Below are positions 24,591 through 33,426 of a stretch of DNA of 64,000 bases, one piece after another (the stretch's first letter is position 1; the number at the start of each line of letters is the position of its first letter). Under the pieces are notes generated by a model. That model ran no database searches and had not been told where the DNA came from. It saw only the letters and a list, made by a program, of their open reading frames with translations. Source of the DNA: Amycolatopsis lexingtonensis (GTDB lineage Bacteria > Actinomycetota > Actinomycetes > Mycobacteriales > Pseudonocardiaceae); contig NZ_JADBEG010000001.1 in NCBI RefSeq assembly GCF_014873755.1, positions 7,786,501-7,850,500 on the forward strand, written 5' to 3'. The position numbers and the translations under genes are program-made.

Positions 24591-26483
24591 ATGACGACCA
24601 CGCTGCCGGCGCCCGCGGCCGCCCAGCCCGCTCCGGAAACCGCGCGGAAAGCGCGGTGGGTCAAGCCTTCCGTGGGGGCGCTGCTGCTCGGGACCGGGCT
24701 GCTCTACCTGTGGGATCTGGCGAAAACGGGCTGGGCCAACGACTTCTACGCGATGGCCGCGCAGGCCGGCACGTGGAGCTGGAAGGCGTTGTTCTTCGGT
24801 TCGCTCGACCCCGGCAACGTCGTCACCGTCGACAAACCGCCGTTCTCCCTGTGGATCATGGGGCTGTCCGGACGGATCTTCGGCTTCTCCAGCTGGAGCC
24901 TGCTCGTCCCGAACGCGCTCGCCGGCGTCGCGTCGGTGGGGCTGCTGTACCTGGCCGTGCGGCGGCTTTCCGGGCCGGGGGCCGGGTTGCTGGCCGGGGC
25001 CGGGCTCGCGCTGACGCCGGTCGCCGCGCTCATGTTCCGCTACGACAACCCCGATGCCTTCCTCGTGCTGCTGCTCGTCGCCGGCGCGTACTGCGTCGTG
25101 CGCGCGCTCGAACGCGGGAGCACCGCGTGGCTGCTGCTGGCCGGGGTCGCGATCGGGTTCGGCTTCCTCGACAAGATGCTGCAGGCGTTCCTCGTGCTGC
25201 CCGCGTTCGTGCTCGCGTACGCCGTCGCGGCGCCGACGTCGCTCGGGAAGCGGATCTGGCAGCTGTGCGCCGCGGCGGGTGCGGTGCTCGTCTCCGCGGG
25301 CTGGTGGATCGCGGTCGTCGCGGTGTGGCCGGCCGCCGACCGGCCCTACATCAGCGGTTCGACCGACAACACCGTGCTGGAACTGGCGTTCGGCTACAAC
25401 GGGCTCGGCCGGATCTTCGGCGAAGGCCGTGGTGGCGGGGGTGGCGGGACGTTCACGCCGCCCGCCGGGGTGGAGCTGCCCGCCGGCGGCCGCGGCTTCG
25501 GTGGCGGCTTCGGCGGTGAGACCGGGCTGACGCGGTTGTTCGGCGGCGAGTTCGGCGGTGAGGCGTCGTGGCTGCTGCCCGCCGCGGTCATCGGGCTGGT
25601 CGCGGGCCTGTGGTTCACCCGCCGCGCGCCGCGCACCGACCGGACGCGGGCGGCGCTGCTGCTGTGGGGTGGCTGGCTGGTCGTCACCGCGCTGGTGTTC
25701 AGCTACATGAGCGGGATCATCCACCCGTACTACACGGTGGCGCTGGCGCCGGGAGTCGCCGCCACGCTGGGGATTTCCGCGCGGGAGCTGTGGCGCGGCC
25801 GGGCGAACTTCGCGGCCCGCGCGGTGCTCGCAGTCATGCTCGCGGTGACCGCGGTGTGGGGTTTCGTGCTCCTCGCGCGCACGCCGGACTGGCAGCCGTG
25901 GGTGCGCTACACGCTGCTCGTGCTGAGCGCGGCCGCGGTGTTCGCGCTGCTCTTCGGCGCCGACCGGCTCCGGCGGCTCGGTCCGGTCGTGGCCGTGCTC
26001 GGCCTGTGCGGCGCGCTGCTCGGGACGTCGGCGTTCACGCTGGCCACGGCGGCGACCGCGCACTCGGGCGGGACGCCGTCGTCCGGTCCGGCCGCCGCGA
26101 GCGGCCGCGGTTTCGGTGGCGGCGCGCGCGGTTTCGGTGGCGGCCAGACCGACTCCGCGGTGATCGACCTGCTGAAGGGCACGACGACGAAGTGGGCCGC
26201 GGCGCAGAGCGGCGCGATGGAGTCGGCCGGGCTGGCGCTCGCGAGCGGACGACCGGTGCTCGCGATCGGCGGCTTCAGCGGCAGCGACCCGGCGCCGACG
26301 CTGGAGCAGTTCCAGCAGTACGTCGCGAGCGGCGACGTCCACTACTACGTCGCGGGCGGGCGCGGCGGCTTCGGAGGCGGCCGCGGGACCGCCGGCGAGA
26401 TCCAGACCTGGGTCGAGCAGAACTTCGCGCCGAGCACCGTCGGGGGCACGACCGTTTACGACCTGACAAATTCGATCAATTGA
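24591..26483 (+). CDS. GT39-family membrane glycosyltransferase
   Basis: 630 residues from ATG at 24591. It has a short Ala/Pro-rich N-terminus and about 11-12 membrane helices. The first loop carries the family pattern GWANDFYAMAA and DPGNVVTVDKPPFSLWIMG; the acidic residue near the first helix is the expected catalytic site of ArnT/PMT-type enzymes using a polyprenyl-linked sugar. Extracytoplasmic loops contain Gly/Phe-rich runs (GGRGFGGGFGG, GRGFGGGARGFGGG). The C-terminal ~100 residues form a small soluble domain (VLAIGGFSGSDPAPTLEQF). It follows the OmpR-type system and probably modifies envelope lipids or proteins. It resembles YkcB-like proteins controlled by adjacent two-component systems. 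Confidence 0.8.
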   Translation: MTTTLPAPAAAQPAPETARKARWVKPSVGALLLGTGLLYLWDLAKTGWANDFYAMAAQAGTWSWKALFFGSLDPGNVVTVDKPPFSLWIMGLSGRIFGFSSWSLLVPNALAGVASVGLLYLAVRRLSGPGAGLLAGAGLALTPVAALMFRYDNPDAFLVLLLVAGAYCVVRALERGSTAWLLLAGVAIGFGFLDKMLQAFLVLPAFVLAYAVAAPTSLGKRIWQLCAAAGAVLVSAGWWIAVVAVWPAADRPYISGSTDNTVLELAFGYNGLGRIFGEGRGGGGGGTFTPPAGVELPAGGRGFGGGFGGETGLTRLFGGEFGGEASWLLPAAVIGLVAGLWFTRRAPRTDRTRAALLLWGGWLVVTALVFSYMSGIIHPYYTVALAPGVAATLGISARELWRGRANFAARAVLAVMLAVTAVWGFVLLARTPDWQPWVRYTLLVLSAAAVFALLFGADRLRRLGPVVAVLGLCGALLGTSAFTLATAATAHSGGTPSSGPAAASGRGFGGGARGFGGGQTDSAVIDLLKGTTTKWAAAQSGAMESAGLALASGRPVLAIGGFSGSDPAPTLEQFQQYVASGDVHYYVAGGRGGFGGGRGTAGEIQTWVEQNFAPSTVGGTTVYDLTNSIN

Positions 26484-27117
26484 TCGAAATTCGAGGTCGT
26501 GTTGCATTCGTGTTAACAACCAGGGAATCATTCGCGCCGCCGAGACCGATGCGGTATCGGCGGCGGCGTACACCTGTTCGATTCGCGTCTCAGTCAATGA
26601 AACACGGCGAACGGCCGTTCGGCGGCGCGAAGTAGCGCTCGGTGATGATCGCGCCGCGGTGTAACGACCGGGGACTACTGCCCGTGCAATTGCACGCGCC
26701 GGACGGGCGTGCAGGATCAAACCTGGCCGGGCGGCCGACAGAAAGTTAGCGGAAGTCGATCTTCGCGAGTTTAGATGTTGCTGGTTAACACGGTCGTTGG
26801 TCACTCGTTCGGATGCGCTAGCAGGGCGTTGTGGGGATCTTGTGCTAGTCGCTAGGCTCTCCGCCGGGAGAGGGACAAGGGGTGGTTGACGCGGCACGCT
26901 GAGTGTCGTGGTTTCACACCATGGTGGGTAATCCTTGTCTCGCGTTCTCTCGCTATGACCCGATCAGGTGCGGATGGAAGCGAGCAGCGATGACCGTGCG
27001 CGGTGGCGCAGCTCGGCCGTACCTGCCTCCTTCTCGTCACGACCCGTAGTCCCGAGCACCGCAATTCCCCCTTTAGGTACGGCACCACTCCACTTCCCCT
27101 GCACTCTGGAGTTCGTT
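26484..27117. other. Long intergenic region with a possible structured leader
   Basis: 634 bases without a convincing gene, and less GC-rich than its surroundings. Two features stand out. A hairpin CTCTCC-GCCG-GGAGAG lies at about 26857-26873. GACAAGG (about 26875-26881) can pair with CCTTGTC (about 26933-26939), and GGAGAG could alternatively pair with the CTCTC further on (about 26945-26950). The mutually exclusive pairings look like a riboswitch or attenuator ahead of the ABC importer. I could not match it to TPP, guanidine-I, cobalamin or SAM consensus sequences by eye. Confidence 0.35.
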
Positions 27118-28131
27118 GTGATTTCCCGTCCTCGACCCCGTCCGCTGACGGTGCTCCTCACCTTGCTCGCCCTCGTGGGAGTGACCGCGCTCTCCGGCTG
27201 CAGCGACAGTTCCGCCACGGGCAGCGGCGGCAAGATCACGCTCGGGTTCAGCGCCTGGCCGGGGTGGTTCCCCTGGCAGGTGGCGCAGGAACAGGGCCTG
27301 TTCGCCAAGAACGGCGTGAACGTCGACCTCAAGTACTTCGACAACTACACCGACAGCATCAACGCCCTCTCCAGCGGTGCCATCGACGCCAACAGTCAGA
27401 CCCTCAACGACACGCTGTCCTCGCTCTCCGGCGGCGCCAAGCTGTCGATCGTGCTGGTGAACGACAACTCCACCGGCAACGACAAGATCATCGCGCGCGA
27501 CGGCATCACCAGCGTCGCCGACCTCAAGGGCAAGAAGGTCGCCGTCGAGCAGGGCGCGGTCGACCACTACCTGCTGCTGCTCGCGCTGCAGGCGGCGAAG
27601 CTGACCGAGAAGGACATCCAGCTCGTCAACCTCCCGACCGACGCCGCGGCGGCCGCGTTCGCCGGCGGCCAGGTCGACGCGGTCGCCGCGTTCGCGCCGT
27701 TCACCTCGAAGGCGCTGGAGCGCCCCGGCAGCCGCGCGATCTCGACCTCCGCGGAGTTCCCCGGCGCCATCCCGGACCACCTCGTCACGTCGCAGAAGCT
27801 GGTCAAGGACCACCCGAAGGACGTGCAGGCGCTGGTCAACACCTGGTTCGAGACGCTGACCTGGATCAAGAACAACAAGGACGCGGCCGTCGGGATCATG
27901 GCCAAGCGCGGCGGCGTCTCCGACGCGGACTACAAGAGCTACGACGCCGGCACCACGATCTTCACGCGCCAGCAGAACCTCGACGCGTTCACCCCCGGCG
28001 TCACCGCGCAGCACCTCGACTTCCAGGCGAACAAGATCATCGACTTCATCGTGAACACCGGGCTGGCCCAGCAGCGCCCGACGATCGAGGGGTTGTTCGA
28101 CGACCAGTTCGTGAAGGCCGCACCGCAGTGA
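27118..28131 (+). CDS. ABC transporter substrate-binding lipoprotein (NMT1/THI5-like)
   Basis: 337 residues from GTG at 27118, with CTGGAG seven bases upstream. A lipoprotein signal ends at the lipobox LSGC. The mature protein has the NMT1/SsuA-like pattern: LGFSAWPGWFPWQVAQEQGLF, a YFDNYTDSINAL loop, DANSQTLNDTLS, STGNDKIIA and AVEQGAVDHYLLLL. These proteins bind small anions or nitrogen compounds such as sulfonates, nitrate, pyrimidine precursors or amidines. The conserved STGND loop recalls a subgroup near guanidine or urea importers, but substrate choice is unproven. It is the first gene of a three-gene operon in overlapping frames. Confidence 0.85.
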   Translation: MISRPRPRPLTVLLTLLALVGVTALSGCSDSSATGSGGKITLGFSAWPGWFPWQVAQEQGLFAKNGVNVDLKYFDNYTDSINALSSGAIDANSQTLNDTLSSLSGGAKLSIVLVNDNSTGNDKIIARDGITSVADLKGKKVAVEQGAVDHYLLLLALQAAKLTEKDIQLVNLPTDAAAAAFAGGQVDAVAAFAPFTSKALERPGSRAISTSAEFPGAIPDHLVTSQKLVKDHPKDVQALVNTWFETLTWIKNNKDAAVGIMAKRGGVSDADYKSYDAGTTIFTRQQNLDAFTPGVTAQHLDFQANKIIDFIVNTGLAQQRPTIEGLFDDQFVKAAPQ

Positions 28132-29066
28132 CCGGTCCGACCCAGCGCACCACCTCGGCGAGCCCCGCCGACGAGCGGGCCGCCGAGGCACTGGAAGCCG
28201 AGCAGCGGCTGGCCGAAGCGCAGGAGTCCAGGCGGGGCCGTCCCGCCTGGACCCCGCTGCCGCGCCGGACCCCGCCGAAGCGGGCCTCGGCGTTGTTTTC
28301 CCTGCGCACGCCCATTCCCGCGGGTGCTCGCTGGACGCTGGCGGTGCTGTCGTTCGCGATCCCGTTCCTCGCCTGGGTTGTGCTGAGCGTCAGCGGAGCC
28401 GTCGACTCGACGTTCCTGCCGTCGCCGGCCGCCGTGCTCAAGGCCGGGATCGACATGGCGGGCAGCGGCGACCTCTTCGCCGATCTCTGGGCGACCACCC
28501 AGCGCGTCCTCGAAGGCTTCGGCCTCGCCGTGCTCGTCTCGGTGCCGCTCGGCATCCTGATGGGCACCTTCGCCGCGGGGCAGGCGTTCTTCGAGCCGCT
28601 GATCGGGCTGCTGCGGTACCTGCCGGCGAGCGCCTTCATCCCGCTGCTGATCATCTGGCTCGGCCTCGGCGAGCCGTCGAAGATCGCCATCCTGTTCATC
28701 GGGACGGTCTTCTTCAACACCCTGATGACCGCCGACGTCGTCCGCGGCGTGCCGCGCTCACTCCTCGACGTCTCCTACACCCTCGGCGCGCGCCGGGGCG
28801 AGGTGCTGCGCAAGGTCGTCGTGCCGCACTCGCTGCCGGGCATGATCGACGCGATCCGGGTCAACGCCGCCGCGGCGTGGAACTTCGTGGTCGTCGCCGA
28901 GCTGATCAACTCCTCGGCGGGCCTCGGCTACCGGATCGTCCGCGCGCAGCGGTTCCTGCAGACGGACAAGATCTTCGCGGTGCTCGTGGTCATCGGGATC
29001 GCCGGGCTCCTCATCGACGTCCTGCTGCGCCTGCTGCGCACGCGGGTCGGGAAGTGGGCGGCATGA
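28128..29066 (+). CDS. ABC transporter permease (SsuC/TauC type)
   Basis: 312 residues from GTG at 28128, overlapping the binding-protein stop (GTGA). A polar, charged N-terminal extension of about 60 residues is unusual for the family. Six membrane helices follow, with the BPD_transp_1 signature near 215-240 (YTLGARRGEVLRKVVVPHSLPGMIDAIRVNAAAAW). A final helix and a basic end close the chain. It forms the channel as a homodimer with the ATPase encoded by the next, overlapping gene. Confidence 0.9.
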   Translation: MTGPTQRTTSASPADERAAEALEAEQRLAEAQESRRGRPAWTPLPRRTPPKRASALFSLRTPIPAGARWTLAVLSFAIPFLAWVVLSVSGAVDSTFLPSPAAVLKAGIDMAGSGDLFADLWATTQRVLEGFGLAVLVSVPLGILMGTFAAGQAFFEPLIGLLRYLPASAFIPLLIIWLGLGEPSKIAILFIGTVFFNTLMTADVVRGVPRSLLDVSYTLGARRGEVLRKVVVPHSLPGMIDAIRVNAAAAWNFVVVAELINSSAGLGYRIVRAQRFLQTDKIFAVLVVIGIAGLLIDVLLRLLRTRVGKWAA

Positions 29067-29851
29067 CGCTGGAACTGCGGAACGTCGCCAAGGACTACGC
29101 CGTCCGCGGCCGGGTGACGCGCGCGCTCGACGGCGTCGACCTCGAGGTGCTGCGCGGTGAGTTCGTCTGCGTCGTCGGCGCGAGCGGCTCCGGCAAGTCG
29201 ACGCTGCTGTCGCTGGTCGCCGGGCTCGACCGGCCGACCGACGGCGAGATCGTGCTCGACGGCGTCCCGGTGACCGGTCCCGGGCCGGACCGCGGGCTCG
29301 TTTTCCAGTCCGGCGCGCTCTACCCGTGGCGCAACGTCGAGAAGAACGTCGCGTTCGGACTCGAGCTGCTGGCGCTCGACGCGGCCGAGCGCGCCGAGCG
29401 CGTCGACTGGTACCTCGCCGAAACCGGGCTCGACGGCGTCCGCAAGTCGCTGCCGAAACAGCTGTCGGGCGGGCAGAAGCAGCGCGTCGCGATCGCGCGC
29501 GCCCTCGCGTGCGAGCCCGACGTGCTCCTGCTGGACGAACCCTTCGGCGCCTTGGACGTCCAGACCAAAGAGGACATGCAGGTGCTGATCCGCCAGGTGT
29601 GGGCCGACACCGGCACGACGGTGCTGATGGTCACCCACGACGTCGAGGAAGCGGTGTTCCTCGGCGGCCGGGTGGTCGTGCTCGCCTCCGACCCGGGGCG
29701 GATCGCCGCCGACGTCGAGGTGGAGCTGCCCACCGAACGGGACCTGGCGGTGAAGCGCGAACCGCGGTTCCTCGCGCTGCGCGCCCGGATCGAGGACCTG
29801 GTCCGGGAGCAGCACCGGGGCCACGTGAGCCGGGTGGCCGCGGTCGAGTGA
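29063..29851 (+). CDS. ABC transporter ATP-binding protein (SsuB/TauB type)
   Basis: 262 residues from ATG at 29063, overlapping the permease stop. Walker A GASGSGKST (39-47), a Q-loop VFQSGALYPWRNV, signature LSGGQKQR (134-141), Walker B VLLLDEPFGALD and the switch His in VTHDVEEAVFL are all present. The C-terminal piece (PTERDLAVKREPRFLALRARIE) is standard for nitrate/sulfonate/taurine-type importers. It completes the importer started at 27118; no enzyme for substrate breakdown is adjacent. Confidence 0.93.
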   Translation: MTLELRNVAKDYAVRGRVTRALDGVDLEVLRGEFVCVVGASGSGKSTLLSLVAGLDRPTDGEIVLDGVPVTGPGPDRGLVFQSGALYPWRNVEKNVAFGLELLALDAAERAERVDWYLAETGLDGVRKSLPKQLSGGQKQRVAIARALACEPDVLLLDEPFGALDVQTKEDMQVLIRQVWADTGTTVLMVTHDVEEAVFLGGRVVVLASDPGRIAADVEVELPTERDLAVKREPRFLALRARIEDLVREQHRGHVSRVAAVE

Positions 29852-29876
29852 GAACGGACAACGGGAAGGTGGCGGG

Positions 29877-32642
29877 ATGAAGCACGGCGGGGCGACCGCG
29901 AAACGTGCGGGCGGCGGGGGTTTCCTCGCCCGGCTCGGCATTCGCGGCAAGCTGAACCTGCTGCTCCTGCCACCGCTGGTCGCGGTGGTGCTGGTGTCGG
30001 TGCCGTTCGTGCTGACGCAGGCGAGCAGCGCCGTGGCCGCGACGCAGTCGGCGACGGTCGCGCGGCACACCCAGCAGCTCGGCGGCCTGGTCTGGCAGCT
30101 GCAGCGCGAGCGGCTGCTGACCGGCGCCTACGTCGCCACCCCGTCGATGGCCGCCGACCAGATGCTGCAGCAGCAGAAGGCGGTGAACGCGGCGGTCGAG
30201 AACGTTCGATCGACGCTGGGTGCCGACGCGCCGGACGAGCTGGCCGCCGCGCTGACCCGGGTCGGTTCGCTCAACGAGCTCCGGCAGAACGCGGAGCGCC
30301 GCGGCGTCGCGCTCGACAGCGTCGCCCGCACCTACCACGCGCTGATCGGCGCGGTGATCGACTCGCTGCGGCTCGTCCCGCAGCTGACCAGCGACGCCGA
30401 GGGCACCCGCGAGCTGACCGCGCTGGAGGCGCTGCTGCGCGCGAACGAGGAGAACTCGTTGCGCGGCATGGCGTTGATCGTGACGGCGGTGTCGCCGGAG
30501 GCCGGCCGGTCCATTTTGGACGACGCGACCCAGCAGGCGCCGATCTTCACCGACCGGTTCGTCCAGCAGGCCGACGACGAGGCCGACCGCTCGCAGTCCG
30601 CGCTGGTCGTCAACGTCGAGCAGAGCGAAGCGGGCCGCCGGATCAACGACCTCGCCGCCCAGATCGACAACCCCCGCGACGCGGCCGGCACCACCCAGTA
30701 CGTCGCCGACGTCCTCACCGCGTCGGAAAGCCAGGCGAGTCAGCGGAAACTGGTGCAGGAGCGGGTCACCGGCGAGATCGCCGAGGCGGCGACCGACCGC
30801 GCCGACGCCGGCACCCGGCTGGCCTGGACGGTCGGTATCGGCGCCGGCGCGCTGTTCCTGCTGGTCGCGTTCCTCGCCGTCGCGGTCGCCCGCTCGATCG
30901 CGCAGCCGCTGCGGCGGCTGACCACGGCGGCGACGTCGGTCGCCGACCTCGCCGGCACCGAGCTCGTCCGCGTGACCGACACCGAAGAGGCCGAGGAGCA
31001 GGTCCCGCGGCTGGCCACCATCGACGTCGTCTCCGCCGACGAGCTCGGCAAGCTGGCCGCCGCGTTCAACCGGGTCCAGACCACCGCCGCCGAGCTGGTC
31101 GAGCGGCAGGCGCTCACCCGGCGCAACACCAGCCTGATGTTCGCGAACGTCGCCAAGCGCACGCAGAACCTCGTCGGCCGCCAGCTGGCGCTGATCGACG
31201 AGGTCGAGCGCAACGAGCAGGACACCCGGCTGCTGGCCAGCCTCTACCGGCTCGACCACCTCTCCACCCGCCTCCGCCGGAACGCCGACAACCTGCTCGT
31301 CGTCTCCGGCACCCGCGACGACACCCGCATCGCCGGCCCGATCGAGCTGGCCACGGCGCTGCGCTCGGCGCTCGCCGAAATCGAGGACTACCAGCGGGTG
31401 AAGCTCGGCGTCGTCGCCGACATCCTGCTGTCCTCGGCCCTCGGCGCCGACCTGGTGCTGGTGTTCGCCGAGCTGCTGGAGAACGCGACGTCGTTCTCGC
31501 CGCCGGGGTCGATGGTCGAGGTGGACACGATGCTCCTCGCCGACGGTTCGTGCCTGGTGAACATCGTCGACCACGGCATCGGCATGACCGCGGAGAAGCT
31601 GGCCGAGGAGAACAAGCGGCTCGTCGAGCGCGAACGCCTGGAGCTCGCGCCGACCAGTGTGCTCGGCCTGTTCGTGGTCGGCCGCCTGGCGCGGCGGCAC
31701 GACCTGGGCGTCGAACTGCTCGCGACGCCCACCACCGGCGGTGTGACCGCGCGGCTGACCATCCCGCCGTCGCTGTTCAGCCACCGCACCGGGCTGCTCC
31801 CGAAGACCGAGCCCGTGCCGGCGATCCCGGCGCAGGTCACCCCGAAACCGCGTCCCGCGGAAGCTGCCGCGGTGGCCGCGTCGGCGTCCACTTTGGACGA
31901 ACCGCGCGTGGTGGCGCGGCCGGCCGAACTGCCGGCGCCGGCGATCCCGGCCCTGCTCGGCAACGGCAACGGCTTCCGCTGGTTCAACCAGCTCGAACCG
32001 GTGTGGCCGGACAGCGAACCCGCCGAGCCGCCCGCGCCCGAACCGGAGCCGGAGAGCCGGGGTGGCCTCCGCCGCCGCGTCCGCGGTGCCCAGCTGCCCG
32101 ACGCGGGCACGACGGCGCCGCCGGCCGAGACCAAGCCGCGCCACGACCCCGACGCGACCAAGCTCGCCATGGACGGCTTCCAGAGCGCGTTCGCCAAGGC
32201 CGCCGAGGTCAGCGCGCTGGAGCCCAGCCCCGCACTTTCACGTGAAAGTGCCGACCTGGGCGCGTCGCTTTCACGTGAAAGTGCCGCTTTTTCGCCGGGC
32301 GACGGCGCGTCGCTGCCGGTGCGCGTGCCCGGGGAGTCGCCGATGCCCGGTGGCGCGGTGCGCGCCACCCCGCCGGCCGCCGCGGCCCCGCCGACCCGGG
32401 ACGGCCTGGTCCGCCGCGTCCCCGGTGCCCAGCTCGCCCCCGGCCTGCGCCAGCAGCCCGCGGGGCGGCCGATCGCCCGAGCCGTCGTGAACCGCAGCAA
32501 GCGGGACCCGGCGGCCGAGCGAGCGGCGTTCGACGCGTTCGCCGCCGGCCTGGCCAAGGCGGACGTGGTGACGGCAGACAGCCCGCCCCAAGGCGTGGTC
32601 GCCGGTCGTGTGATGGAACGAGGAGAAGAGAGCAGGAAATGA
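29877..32642 (+). CDS. cvnA: Conservon sensor kinase-like protein CvnA
   Basis: 921 residues from ATG at 29877. Helix 1 (about 27-48), an extracytoplasmic nitrate/sulfonate-sensing-like helical domain (about 50-310), helix 2 (about 318-340) and HAMP are followed by a kinase part without a normal HisKA box. The HATPase motifs LVLVFAELLENATSFSPPGS, IVDHGIGM and SVLGLFVVGRLA are intact. The last ~300 residues are disordered, proline-rich and repetitive (RRRVRGAQLP, VRRVPGAQLA). cvnA-D operons encode a membrane-proximal G-protein-like signalling complex controlling development. Odd feature: two CTTTCACGTGAAAG palindromes of an intergenic repeat type sit in the tail and encode repeated LSRESA. It overlaps cvnB by four bases. 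Confidence 0.88.
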   Translation: MKHGGATAKRAGGGGFLARLGIRGKLNLLLLPPLVAVVLVSVPFVLTQASSAVAATQSATVARHTQQLGGLVWQLQRERLLTGAYVATPSMAADQMLQQQKAVNAAVENVRSTLGADAPDELAAALTRVGSLNELRQNAERRGVALDSVARTYHALIGAVIDSLRLVPQLTSDAEGTRELTALEALLRANEENSLRGMALIVTAVSPEAGRSILDDATQQAPIFTDRFVQQADDEADRSQSALVVNVEQSEAGRRINDLAAQIDNPRDAAGTTQYVADVLTASESQASQRKLVQERVTGEIAEAATDRADAGTRLAWTVGIGAGALFLLVAFLAVAVARSIAQPLRRLTTAATSVADLAGTELVRVTDTEEAEEQVPRLATIDVVSADELGKLAAAFNRVQTTAAELVERQALTRRNTSLMFANVAKRTQNLVGRQLALIDEVERNEQDTRLLASLYRLDHLSTRLRRNADNLLVVSGTRDDTRIAGPIELATALRSALAEIEDYQRVKLGVVADILLSSALGADLVLVFAELLENATSFSPPGSMVEVDTMLLADGSCLVNIVDHGIGMTAEKLAEENKRLVERERLELAPTSVLGLFVVGRLARRHDLGVELLATPTTGGVTARLTIPPSLFSHRTGLLPKTEPVPAIPAQVTPKPRPAEAAAVAASASTLDEPRVVARPAELPAPAIPALLGNGNGFRWFNQLEPVWPDSEPAEPPAPEPEPESRGGLRRRVRGAQLPDAGTTAPPAETKPRHDPDATKLAMDGFQSAFAKAAEVSALEPSPALSRESADLGASLSRESAAFSPGDGASLPVRVPGESPMPGGAVRATPPAAAAPPTRDGLVRRVPGAQLAPGLRQQPAGRPIARAVVNRSKRDPAAERAAFDAFAAGLAKADVVTADSPPQGVVAGRVMERGEESRK
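32232..32281. repeat. CTTTCACGTGAAAG palindrome pair inside cvnA
   Basis: GCACTTTCACGTGAAAGTGC (32232-32251) is a perfect 20-base palindrome and CTTTCACGTGAAAG returns at 32268-32281. The same core occurs as a 25-bp inverted repeat at 54976-55030 between genes. Here it is in frame and codes for two LSRESA repeats in the disordered tail. Confidence 0.8.
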
Positions 32643-33073
32643 GCATCCCCGCACCTGGAGTCAGTGTCGAAGCCCAGAACTTCAACTGGCTGGTGAGCCG
32701 CTTCGCGCAGCACACCGCGGGCGCGATCGCCGCCATCGCGGTCTCGGCCGACGGCTTGCTGATCGCGGTGTCCTCGGAGCTCGAGCGCTCCAACGCCGAC
32801 CGCCTCGCCGCGATCTCCTCCGCCATGCTCGGCCTCGCGCACGGCGTCTCCGAAAGCCACCCGCTCGGCTCGCCGGACAAGGTGATCATCGAGCTGGAGC
32901 ACGGCTACCTGCTGGTCTGCACCATCAGCATCGGCTGCTCGCTCGGCGTCCTCGCCAACAAGCAGGCGAGCCTCGGCACGATCGCCTACGAGATGGCGAT
33001 GTTCGCCAACCGCGCCACCGAAGTCCTCACGCCGGGCCTGATCGAGGAGCTCAAGAACACTGTGGGTGCGTGA
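32639..33073 (+). CDS. cvnB: Roadblock/LC7-domain protein CvnB
   Basis: 144 residues from ATG at 32639, four-base overlap with cvnA. The roadblock/LC7 fold is plain: FNWLVSRFAQHTAGAIAAIAVSADGLLIAVSS, then a helix with DRLAAISSAMLGLA, strand HGYLLVCTISIGCSLGVLAN and a final helix. Such proteins act as GTPase-activating or scaffolding partners of small GTPases, here CvnD. The order cvnA-B-C-D is complete, with every junction overlapping. Confidence 0.92.
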   Translation: MSIPAPGVSVEAQNFNWLVSRFAQHTAGAIAAIAVSADGLLIAVSSELERSNADRLAAISSAMLGLAHGVSESHPLGSPDKVIIELEHGYLLVCTISIGCSLGVLANKQASLGTIAYEMAMFANRATEVLTPGLIEELKNTVGA

Positions 33074-33426
33074 TGACGGAAGAGCCGGACATCTCGCTGC
33101 TGCGGCCGTACCTGATGACCTCGGGGCGGGCGCAACCGGTGGACCAGACCCTCGAAATCGAGGCGCAGGTCATGACGTCCCGACTCGGTGCGGCGTCGCA
33201 CCCGCAGCTCACCTTCGAGCGGCAGGAAATCGTTTCCCTCTGCCGGAGCACGATGTCGGTCGCCGAGGTGGCCGCCATGCTCGGCCTCCACATCGGCGTC
33301 GCCCGCGTGCTGGTAGCCGACCTCGCCGAGCTGGGCTACGTCGTCGTCCGGCGCCCGGGGAACCACAACAAGCACGACCTCGGCATGATCGAAAGGGTCA
33401 TTCGTGGACTCGAAGCCATTCACTGA
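33070..33426 (+). CDS. cvnC: DUF742 protein CvnC
   Basis: 118 residues from GTG at 33070; the adjacent ATG at 33073 is equally possible, and both overlap the cvnB stop. The DUF742 winged-helix pattern is clear: LLRPYLMTSGRAQPV, then FERQEIVSLCRSTMSVAEVAAMLGLHIGVARVLVADLAELGYVVV. It bridges kinase-like and GTPase components in conservons. The C-terminal end overlaps the GTG of cvnD by 23 bases. Confidence 0.92.
   Translation: MMTEEPDISLLRPYLMTSGRAQPVDQTLEIEAQVMTSRLGAASHPQLTFERQEIVSLCRSTMSVAEVAAMLGLHIGVARVLVADLAELGYVVVRRPGNHNKHDLGMIERVIRGLEAIH

Noticed and set aside
24084..26897. Minus-strand 937-residue frame
   Set aside because: It is antisense to the GT39 gene. Only its short segment at 24270-24420 is homologous to an O-methyltransferase, and that is treated as part of the pseudogene.
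26841..26990. Known riboswitch (TPP, guanidine-I, cobalamin, SAM)
   Set aside because: By eye the conserved core sequences are missing. Only alternative helices are supported, so the region is kept as an unnamed leader candidate.
29631..32144. Minus-strand 837-residue frame
   Set aside because: It is antisense to cvnA and has no recognisable domain.
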